64,000 bases of DNA from Closterium sp. NIES-65 (lineage: Eukaryota > Streptophyta > Zygnematophyceae > Desmidiales > Closteriaceae): NCBI GenBank assembly GCA_948144175.1, contig CANXME010000886.1:806001-870000 (forward strand), written 5' to 3'. The notes beneath the pieces were generated by a model. That model ran no database searches. It saw only the letters and a program-made list of their open reading frames with translations, and had not been told where the DNA came from. Each line of letters opens with the position of its first letter. The first letter of the stretch is position 1. A program made the translations under genes and the position numbers. Shown here in pieces: positions 56,788-64,000 of this stretch.

Positions 56788-59700
56788 ATGGCTACCCCTA
56801 GTGTCCTAGCTTTTGACGCTGAGGGTCGCGCCATTGATTTTGAGGTCTGGTTAGACGACCTGCAGCTGTTCTTACAGTGCGACAGGGCTGACGGCCTTTC
56901 TCTCTTTGACCTCACCTCTGGCGCCTCTCCTGCTCCTGCTGCTGATGCTGATCCCACTGTCCGCTCTCAGTGGGCCACCCGCGATGCTGCTGCACGTCTT
57001 GCTGTGCGTCGCCACCTCCCTACCTCTGAGCGTGCGCACTTTAGTCAGTACAAGAGTGCTCAGACCTTGTACGACGCTGTAGTTGCGCGCTACTCCTCCC
57101 CTGCCACTGCTGCACTGAGCCGTCTCATGCTTCCCTACCTCTTTCCTGACCTCTCTGCCTTTCCCACTGTCGCTGACCTCATTACGCACCTCCGCACTAG
57201 TGACACTCGCTACCGCGCCGCCCTTCCTGCTGAGTTCTGCGCTAAGAACCCACCCCCTATGTACATCGCTCTCTACTACGTAGTCGCGCGCCTCCCTGAC
57301 TCCCTTCGCGTCGTCAGGGACCACTTTCTCGCAGTCTGTCCCACCACCCTCACCGTCGACCTCCTCGAGAAGGCCCTCCTCGCAGCGGAGAAGAGCATAG
57401 TCGCTGTAGGTGCTTCTCGTGGTGACCCTCGCACCCCCATCTTTGAGGGGTGCTCTCCTTCCCCCTTGCTGCCCTCTGTTGCCTCTGCTGCTGCTGCCGA
57501 CCTGCTTGGTCTTGAGTCGGTCGGCGCGGCGTCTGCCCCTAGTGGGAGACGTCGCTCCAGCAAGGGCAAGGGGGGCAAGGGCGCCGGTGGAGCTGGAGGG
57601 GGCGGTGGCGGTGGCGGCGGTGGCGGTGGAGGGAGTGGGGGTGGCGGCGGGACTAGTGGCGGGGGTGGTGGTGGTGGTGGCAGCAGCGGCGGAGACGGTG
57701 GTGGTGGTGCCAGCGGTGGTGGTGGAGGCAGCGGCGGAGGTGGAGGCGGCGGAGGTGGAGGCGGTGGAGGCGGCAGCGGAGGAGGCGGTGGTGGTGGAGG
57801 AGGTGGAGCTGGTCGGGGTGGTACCCAGCAGCGTAGCGGCGGTGGTGGTGGCCAGCGCTCGCAGCGGCAGCAGCAGCAGCGCTCGCGGGACATCCCTCCG
57901 CCTCAGCAGCTTCGTGAGTGGTACGCTGGGCGTCAGAGGGGTGGGGGTACTGGTCCCTGCACCTACGTTCTTCGTTCCGGCGACCGCGCGGGTGAGCAGT
58001 GTGGGGGTGCCCACGCCACCCAGCGCTGCTTTGGCCGCCTGACGGACGCTTGGCGTCAGCAGTTCCCTGGGGCTAGTGAGATCCCTCGCTGGGATGAGCT
58101 TCTTAGGGCTGGTGTAGCGATCTTTGATCTTGATTTTGATGCTATCCTTGCTGCTATATATGCTGTGACTTATAGTGAGGAGAATGAGGGTTACCGGTGT
58201 TTCCAGCCCGACCCGGGCATTGGTACTGCTGCGCTAGGTGCTTGTGAGGCTGCTGCTCTAGGTGCCAGTGTGTCTGCGCTCTCAGGTACTGGTGAGACTG
58301 CGCTCTCAGGTACTGCGTCGTCATCGTCCTCCCTCACTTTCACGCTTGACTCCGGGGCTTCTCGCTCCTTCTTTCAAGACCGCACTACCCTTACGCCGCT
58401 CGGCCGGCCGGTTGCAGTCTCCCTTGCTGACCCCTCTGGGGGTCCTGTCCTGTCTCACTTCTCCACTGTCCTCCCGTGTCCGGCTGCCCCTTCGGGCACC
58501 CTGTCTGGTCTGTACCTTCCCTCGTTCTCTACGAACTTGGTGAGTGGCGCGGACCTGCAGGATGTGGGGGTTCACCAGTTCACTCCTGCGAGTCAGCGGG
58601 TGGCCCACTGCACGGAGGCACGCACAGGCCGACACCTGGCCACGTTCTCGCGTCGGCCGGGGTCGAGTCTCTACACCCTGACCGTTGAGTCTCCTCCTAT
58701 CCCTGCGTCTGGTCAGGTGGCTGCGTCAGGTCAGGTGCTTGCTGCTGCGTCCCGGTCAGGTCCTGAGTCTGCCCCCTGTTCTTGTCGCCTCCTGTCTCAC
58801 GAGACTCTCCTGTGGCACCACCGTCTTGGCCACCCCTCCTTGCCCCATCTTCGGAGCATGGCTTCCCGTGTCCTTGTCTCTGGTCTTCCCCAGTCTCTCC
58901 CTCCTCTCCCCTCCGGGCCAGGACCTTCCTGTGTCCCATGTGTCGAGGGTCGCCTCCGGGCTACTCCTCACTCCTCCCACTTCCCCCCGACAGAGGCTCC
59001 CCTGCAGACGCTTCACATGGATGTGTGGGGCCCAGCCCCCGTCCGTGGGCAGGGTCACGAGCGCTACTTCCTGTTGGTGGTTGACGACTACTCGCGTTAC
59101 ACCACAGTCCTCCCCTTGCGCAGCAAGGGTGCGGTCACTGAGGTGCTGATCAACTGGATCCGCGAGGCTCGTCTCCAGCTCAGGAAGAGCTTCGGCTCGG
59201 ACTTTCCTGTTCTGCGTCTGCACTCGGACAGAGGCGGAGAGTTCTCTTCTCGCCTTCTGCGGGACTACTGTCGTGCACGGGGGATTCGCCAGACCTTCAC
59301 GCTTCCGGACTCACCACAGCAAAATGGGATTGCTGAGCGCCGCATTGGCATGGTCATGGATGTCGCTCGTACATCCATGATGCATGCGGCTGCCCCCCAT
59401 TTTCTGTGGCCGTTTGCGGTGAGGTACGCGGCGCATCAGCTCAACCTTCACCCCCGGGTCTCTCGGCCTGCGATGTCCCCAGCCTTGCTGTGGACGGGGA
59501 AGGTTGGCGATGCGTCTGTGTTCCGTGTCTGGGGATCTCGGGCGTTTGTCCGCGACTTGTCTGCGGACAAGCTGTCCCCTCGTGCTGCTCCCTGTGTCTT
59601 CCTTGGCTTCCCCACTGACGCCCCGGGGTGGCACTTTTACCACCCCTCCTCTCGTCGTGTTCTGTCCTCCCAGGACGTCACGTTCGACGAGTCAGTCCCC

Positions 59701-62691
59701 TTCTACCGTCTCTTCCCCTACCGCACTCCTTCCCTCCCCCCTCCCCCGGACTTCCTTGTGCCGGTTCCCCCCCCGGTAGACCCCCTCCCCCCTCAGGTTC
59801 CTGCCCCCTCAGGTGTGTCCCAGGTAGACGCCGTTGACCCGGTCGAGGTTACTGGTGACTCTAGTGCTGCTGCGGGTGCTGAGCCTGGGGGTGCTGACTC
59901 TGGGGGTGCTGTGCGCGGGGGTGCTGAGCCTGGGGGTGCTACTGCTGGGGGTGTTGGGCCTGAGGGTGCATCTGCGGAGGGTGCGGAGCCTGGGGGTGCT
60001 GAGCCGGGGGGTGCTGTGCCTGGAGGTGCTGGGTCTGGGGGTGCTGGGTCGGGAGCTGCTGAGCCTGGGGGTGCTGAGCTGGGAGCTGCTGAGCCTGGGG
60101 GTGCTGCGTCTGGAGCTGCTGAGCCTGGGGTTTCTCCTGCTGCTGCGTCTCGCCGGGAGCCCCTCTCTCCACAGGAGTTGCGCGAGTGGTTCGCTCGCCG
60201 CTGGAGGCGTGCTGCTGAGTCTGGAGGTGCTGCTGGAGCTGGAGCTGGAGCTTCTTCGACCGTCGAGGGTGCGGGTGCTGCCGGTCCCGGAGCTGCTGGA
60301 CCTGCGGGTCCTCCTGGAGCTGGAGCTGCTGAGGGCGTTGGTGCTGACCCTACTGCTGTTGGTCCTGCCGCTGGAGGTGTGGGTGGCGCTGGTGCTGTTG
60401 CTGAGGGTGCTGGTGCTGTCCCTGCTGAGTCTGGAGCTGCCGCGCGGCCTCGGCCGTACTTCGTTCCGCTCCTGCAGCAGGTTCTTGGTCTTTCTCCTCC
60501 AGTAGAGGGTCCACCGCCTGTCCAGTCGCAGTCCCTGCTGGAGCCTTCCTCTCCACTGCCTGCTCCCTCTCCTTACACTGGTCCTACTGGAGGTCTTGCT
60601 GAGCGTCGTGAGCCTGCGTCTCGTCCCGCGTCGCCTGTTCGTGCTGCTCGCGCTAGTGGTCGCAGTTCGCGTCAGCGTCCCCCTCCTGTCCCTGGCACGC
60701 ACCGGATGTCTTTGCGTCCGTCCACTGCTCCTCTACGTGCCCCTTTGCCTTCTCCTCCTGAGTCCTCTCTTCCTGCGCTTGCCGACCCTGAGTCGGACTC
60801 TCTTCGTGCTACCAGTCCTACTGTCACGCGTCTGCTTGCTACTGTCGTCACTGACCCCTCTTTTGAGTCCACTGCTGCGTCTGCTCTAGTCGCTGAGCTC
60901 GTCGACTTTGCTGCTCGCTGTCGTCTCGACTACGCTGCTAGTCTTGTTGCTGAGTCTGCGTCTGTCTGTCCTCCGTCCGTCGGGGGTGAGTGTGCTCTTG
61001 GCACGGACGTCCTAGAGGACAGGCAGGAGGAGTTACAGTGTCTAGCGGCTGCTTCACCTCATCTCGCGTCTGTACTGCTTGCCCTTGAGGGAGACCCGGA
61101 TGCACTAGACATCCCGACTCCGCGTTCTTACGCGGAGGCCGTAGAGGGTCCCTACTCCTCTCAGTGGCAGGCAGCTATGGATGCAGAGATGGCTTCCTGG
61201 AAGTCCACAGGCACCTACGTTGACGCGGTTCCCCCTCCTGGGGCGAACATCGTCAGTGGCATGTGGATCTTCAGGGTGAAGCGGCCGCCGGGCTCTCCAC
61301 CTGTCTTCAAGGCACGGTACGTTGCTCGTGGCTTCAGTCAGCGGCAGGGAGTTGACTACTTTCAGACCTTCTCTCCCACCCCGAAGATGACTACTCTTCG
61401 GGTGCTGCTGCACATAGCCGCTCAGCGCGACTACGAGCTTCACTCTCTCGACTTCAGCACTGCGTTCTTGCAGGGTAGCCTGCACGAGGAGATCTGGCTT
61501 CGCCGTCCACCTGGCTTCACTGGGACTTTCCCTCCTGGCACCCAGTGGAGCCTCCGACGGCCAGTCTACGGTCTCCGCCAGGCACCGCGTGAGTGGCACG
61601 ACACACTGAGGACTACGCTTGCGGCTCTTGGGTTTGCTCCTTCTACTGCTGACCCGTCGCTGTTTCTTCGCACCGACACTTCCCTGCCGCCGTTCTACAT
61701 CCTCGTGTACGTCGACGACTTGGTCTTTGCCACAGCGGACACTGCTGGACTCGCCTACGTGAAGTCCGAGCTGCTGAAGAGACACACGTGCACAGACCTG
61801 GGTGAACTGCGCAGCTACCTTGGCTTGCAGATCACTCGGGACAGAGCACGCCGCACCATTACCTTGACTCAGTCACACATGGTGCAGCAGGTCCTTCAGC
61901 GCTTCGGCTTCACGTACTCCTCGCCTCAGGCCACTCCTCTGCCTACTCGCCACTCACTCTCAGCTCTGCCTTCGGATGAGTCCGTAGAGTCGAGTGGTCC
62001 GTATGCAGAGCTTGTTGGCTGCCTCATGTACCTGATGACCTGCACACGACCTGACCTTGCATACCCTCTGAGCATTCTTGCACGCTATGTTGCTCCTGGG
62101 AGACACAGACCAGAGCACATGGCTGCAGCGAAGAGGGTATTGCGCTACCTGTGCAGTACGTCGGGCATGGGGCTAGTGCTTGGAGGGCGGAGTCCAGTGG
62201 TCCTTACCGGCCACGCGGACGCTTCTTGGGCTGACGACCAGGCTACGCAGCGGTCGTCACAGGGTTACACCTTCAGCCTTGGTTCCGGCTCTGTCTCGTG
62301 GCGGTCTACTCGCTCGTCTTCGGTTCTCGGCTCCAGTTGTGAGGCTGAGATCTACGCCGGGGCCATGGCTGCACAGGAGCTTCGCTGGCTCACCTACCTG
62401 CTGACTGACCTTGGAGAGCCGCCTCGTTCTCCTCCAGTGCTGTACGCAGACAACAAGGCCATGCTGGCCTTGTGTCGAGAGCAGCGCTTGGAGCACAGAA
62501 CGAAGCACATTGCTCTCCGCTACTTCCTTGCTCGTGAGCTGCAGCAGCGTGGTCAGTTGCGACTTGCGTACGTGGCCTCTGAGGCCAACACTGCTGATGT
62601 GTTCACCAAGGCACTCGCGCCTTGTGACCATCAGCGCTTTTGCACCCAGCTGGGTCTTGTGCCTGTCTTGCCTCACTTGCTCTCCTCTTGA
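56788..62691 (+). CDS. Copia-4 Gag-Pol polyprotein, 1967 residues, intact
   Basis: The ATG at 56788 lies in GCCATGG and matches Copia-2. Order: Gag (1-260); poly-Gly spacer (about 264-341); Gln run; atypical knuckle C391, C405, H409, C414; protease DSGA (D521); zinc domain HHRLGHPS (677) with C715/C718; integrase D745, D814, E850 (DD35E); Gly/Ala/Glu/Pro repeat linker (about 1030-1115) and LREWF motif (about 1130); RT with YVDD at 1641-1644; RNase H D1811, E1852/E1854, D1888. TGA stop at 62689. All parts are in one frame, so Gag and Pol are not separated by a stop or shift; the family must set the Gag:Pol ratio another way, for example by splicing or proteolysis (inference). Confidence 0.96.
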   Translation: MATPSVLAFDAEGRAIDFEVWLDDLQLFLQCDRADGLSLFDLTSGASPAPAADADPTVRSQWATRDAAARLAVRRHLPTSERAHFSQYKSAQTLYDAVVARYSSPATAALSRLMLPYLFPDLSAFPTVADLITHLRTSDTRYRAALPAEFCAKNPPPMYIALYYVVARLPDSLRVVRDHFLAVCPTTLTVDLLEKALLAAEKSIVAVGASRGDPRTPIFEGCSPSPLLPSVASAAAADLLGLESVGAASAPSGRRRSSKGKGGKGAGGAGGGGGGGGGGGGGSGGGGGTSGGGGGGGGSSGGDGGGGASGGGGGSGGGGGGGGGGGGGGSGGGGGGGGGGAGRGGTQQRSGGGGGQRSQRQQQQRSRDIPPPQQLREWYAGRQRGGGTGPCTYVLRSGDRAGEQCGGAHATQRCFGRLTDAWRQQFPGASEIPRWDELLRAGVAIFDLDFDAILAAIYAVTYSEENEGYRCFQPDPGIGTAALGACEAAALGASVSALSGTGETALSGTASSSSSLTFTLDSGASRSFFQDRTTLTPLGRPVAVSLADPSGGPVLSHFSTVLPCPAAPSGTLSGLYLPSFSTNLVSGADLQDVGVHQFTPASQRVAHCTEARTGRHLATFSRRPGSSLYTLTVESPPIPASGQVAASGQVLAAASRSGPESAPCSCRLLSHETLLWHHRLGHPSLPHLRSMASRVLVSGLPQSLPPLPSGPGPSCVPCVEGRLRATPHSSHFPPTEAPLQTLHMDVWGPAPVRGQGHERYFLLVVDDYSRYTTVLPLRSKGAVTEVLINWIREARLQLRKSFGSDFPVLRLHSDRGGEFSSRLLRDYCRARGIRQTFTLPDSPQQNGIAERRIGMVMDVARTSMMHAAAPHFLWPFAVRYAAHQLNLHPRVSRPAMSPALLWTGKVGDASVFRVWGSRAFVRDLSADKLSPRAAPCVFLGFPTDAPGWHFYHPSSRRVLSSQDVTFDESVPFYRLFPYRTPSLPPPPDFLVPVPPPVDPLPPQVPAPSGVSQVDAVDPVEVTGDSSAAAGAEPGGADSGGAVRGGAEPGGATAGGVGPEGASAEGAEPGGAEPGGAVPGGAGSGGAGSGAAEPGGAELGAAEPGGAASGAAEPGVSPAAASRREPLSPQELREWFARRWRRAAESGGAAGAGAGASSTVEGAGAAGPGAAGPAGPPGAGAAEGVGADPTAVGPAAGGVGGAGAVAEGAGAVPAESGAAARPRPYFVPLLQQVLGLSPPVEGPPPVQSQSLLEPSSPLPAPSPYTGPTGGLAERREPASRPASPVRAARASGRSSRQRPPPVPGTHRMSLRPSTAPLRAPLPSPPESSLPALADPESDSLRATSPTVTRLLATVVTDPSFESTAASALVAELVDFAARCRLDYAASLVAESASVCPPSVGGECALGTDVLEDRQEELQCLAAASPHLASVLLALEGDPDALDIPTPRSYAEAVEGPYSSQWQAAMDAEMASWKSTGTYVDAVPPPGANIVSGMWIFRVKRPPGSPPVFKARYVARGFSQRQGVDYFQTFSPTPKMTTLRVLLHIAAQRDYELHSLDFSTAFLQGSLHEEIWLRRPPGFTGTFPPGTQWSLRRPVYGLRQAPREWHDTLRTTLAALGFAPSTADPSLFLRTDTSLPPFYILVYVDDLVFATADTAGLAYVKSELLKRHTCTDLGELRSYLGLQITRDRARRTITLTQSHMVQQVLQRFGFTYSSPQATPLPTRHSLSALPSDESVESSGPYAELVGCLMYLMTCTRPDLAYPLSILARYVAPGRHRPEHMAAAKRVLRYLCSTSGMGLVLGGRSPVVLTGHADASWADDQATQRSSQGYTFSLGSGSVSWRSTRSSSVLGSSCEAEIYAGAMAAQELRWLTYLLTDLGEPPRSPPVLYADNKAMLALCREQRLEHRTKHIALRYFLARELQQRGQLRLAYVASEANTADVFTKALAPCDHQRFCTQLGLVPVLPHLLSS
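59875..60130 (+). repeat. 15-bp coding repeat (GGTGCTGAGCCTGGG)n in the Copia-4 linker
   Basis: Encodes GGAEP-type pentapeptides between integrase and RT. Equivalent runs lie at about 895-1100 in Copia-1 and 11370-11600 in Copia-2, with different lengths. Several alternative frames stay open through it, which is a composition effect. Confidence 0.85.
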
Positions 62692-62897
62692 CTTTACTTG
62701 TACTGTGACATATATATATACCTGCTCTTGCTTGTCTAGTTTTATATATATGTCTGTACTCCTGCATGTGAACTGGCCTCTGGCCCTGCTCTTGTGCTCG
62801 GACTGTGTGGTGACTTTGTGATCCACCCTGAGCTTGCTTTGCTTTGCTTGACTGGTCTTGTGACCCCTTGTTCTCCCCCACTTTGCCTATGGGGGTG
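62692..62897 (+). other. Copia-4 3' untranslated region and polypurine tract
   Basis: About 200 bp with TATATATATA runs and CTTTGCTTTGC text, ending in TATGGGGGTG directly before the LTR. The same layout is seen in Copia-1, Copia-2 and, reversed, Copia-3. Confidence 0.85.
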
Positions 62898-63029
62898 TGT
62901 CAAACATTATATATGTTATGCTTGTGTAGGCTACAGTGGGTTAGCCTATAGGGGGTACACAATTCTAGGGTTTCCTACTTGTACTCATTTCACTGCTAGT
63001 TCATTCATTCCTGTTCGCTTATTCTCACA
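62898..63029 (+). repeat. Copia-4 3' LTR, 132 bp
   Basis: Identical to 56206-56337. It is followed by AAGGG at 63030-63034. Confidence 0.97.
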
Positions 63030-63034
63030 AAGGG

Positions 63035-63862
63035 CTTTTCTCACCCCAACATGATTGATGCTACTGTATTGTTATGTTAGATTTCTTTTATGTTTATTTT
63101 CTATTGTGTCTGGATTTTTGTGTGTGCATGTCAATATGCGTGTCTCTGTGTGTGTGTCTCTGTGTGCACACTCATCTATATGCATTTATCATTGCATTAA
63201 CAATGCGCATCTGTGAATTTCAAAAAAATGGTCAACCTGTCAAATCCGAGAAGGTTCTTTGCCCACTCAGTGAGTGTATTCAGTTGAACTGGATTTGATA
63301 GATCTTGATCACTTTTTTGGTTTACACAGATTGTGTTGTTTCATGTAACAGTTGGATGATTCAGGAACAATGCTATCGACTTTCCCCCCATGCTAGGCAG
63401 GGGATGCGGTAGCATAGGGTCTGGGTCAATTAACTATTATGCACTTCCATCATGGTATGCATTAATCTCACTACACTGAATTTATACCAAGAATACACTA
63501 CATTTACCATAACAGAATATGCATTATACTTATGCATTTTGCATTCATTTTAAGTTCATCATAATATTTCATCTATGCATAACATTATCTAGCATACGCA
63601 TTACGGGATAAACTGTCAAGAGTTCATAGTAACATCGTTTTGGCAACCGTCATAGACAACTAGGAAATGAGAACGAATGTGGTACGGCACGTGCTAAACT
63701 GCGTGGCAATTACATACGGTAGCAATTCGTCCGTTGCTTTGCTACCCTTCACTATTTTTCTTCCTTTTTTTTAGAATGGAGGATGAAAAAAAAAATGTAC
63801 ACAACGATTGTAATAGGTTGCTTCGCAACAGAAAACAAATCTAATAATGTTGTGTAGGATGT
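63035..63862. other. AT-rich stretch with no recognised gene
   Basis: Repeated TATGCATT-like words occur around 63430-63600. No gene features seen. Confidence 0.5.
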
Positions 63863-64000
63863 TGAGAAAGTTGGAACGAGAATGAAATGACTAAGTGAAA
63901 GTTGGGTACAAATACAACCCTAGAAAGCTGTACCCCATATGTGCTTCCCCACTATAGCCTACAACAGCTATGTCATGCAAATCTGACACACCCCCATAAG
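63863..64000 (-). mobile_element. Copia-5, 3' LTR end of a copia element leaving the window
   Basis: On the minus strand CTTATGGGGGTG (polypurine tract, 63989-64000) is followed by a 126-bp LTR (63988-63863) that begins TGTCAGATTTGC and ends CTTTCTCA. It shares GTAGGCTATAGTGGGG-like text with the other copia LTRs but is the most divergent. The coding part lies to the right of the window. Confidence 0.85.

Larger units (their letters stand above)
56206..63029 (+). mobile_element. Copia-4, complete and apparently intact Ty1/copia element
   Basis: It is 6824 bp with two identical 132-bp LTRs (56206-56337 and 62898-63029), an exact AAGGG target duplication, an initiator-Met primer site, one uninterrupted Gag-Pol frame and a purine tract before the 3' LTR. 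No lesion was found in any catalytic motif. Identical LTRs mean it inserted recently, so it is the likeliest active element in the window. Confidence 0.97.

Overview
The window is eukaryotic nuclear DNA. It has long reading frames without bacterial start signals, LTR retrotransposons primed by initiator-Met tRNA, intron-like splice sites, F-box/leucine-rich-repeat (LRR) genes and kilobase-scale simple repeats. The plant-style LRRs and the Ty1/copia families fit the green lineage (possibly a streptophyte alga), but that is inference; no marker gene fixes the species.

Layout. 1-4241: right end of a copia element (Copia-1). 5536-20846: an F-box/LRR gene (L1) cut in two by a 13.2-kb insertion with 16-bp terminal inverted repeats (TIRs). 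That insertion itself holds a 7.6-kb copia element (Copia-2, 6937-14542) and a roughly 1.9-kb CA-rich microsatellite. 20968-21469: a hAT-like MITE with an 8-bp target duplication. 21724-42245: five more F-box/LRR loci (L2-L6). L3/L4 and L5/L6 are two copies of one head-to-head gene pair, about 9.5 kb apart. Only L6 is open from F-box to stop. 42422-42947: a TA-flanked MITE. 43830-46015: three unrelated tandem arrays, one of them palindromic. 46207-50872: a dead Ty3/gypsy element. 50873-52918: a 5'-truncated copia (Copia-3, minus strand) inserted in the gypsy 3' end. 54182-55010: tandem repeats, one with repeated splice-acceptor-like sequence. 56206-63029: an intact copia (Copia-4) with identical 132-bp LTRs and a perfect 5-bp target duplication. 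63863-64000: the LTR end of a fifth copia (Copia-5, minus strand).

How it fits together. This is a young F-box/LRR cluster, probably encoding substrate receptors of SCF ubiquitin ligases. It expanded by local block duplication and is being eroded by indels and nested transposons. Two results deserve most attention. First, the L1 reading frame is exactly rejoined if the 13.2-kb insertion and one CA target copy are removed. Second, the copia family carries an unusual Cys/His knuckle, a repeated LREW(F/Y) motif and conserved leader hairpins, and includes both an intact copy and a defective copy with identical LTRs that was probably mobilised in trans. No wholly new biological system could be demonstrated from sequence alone.
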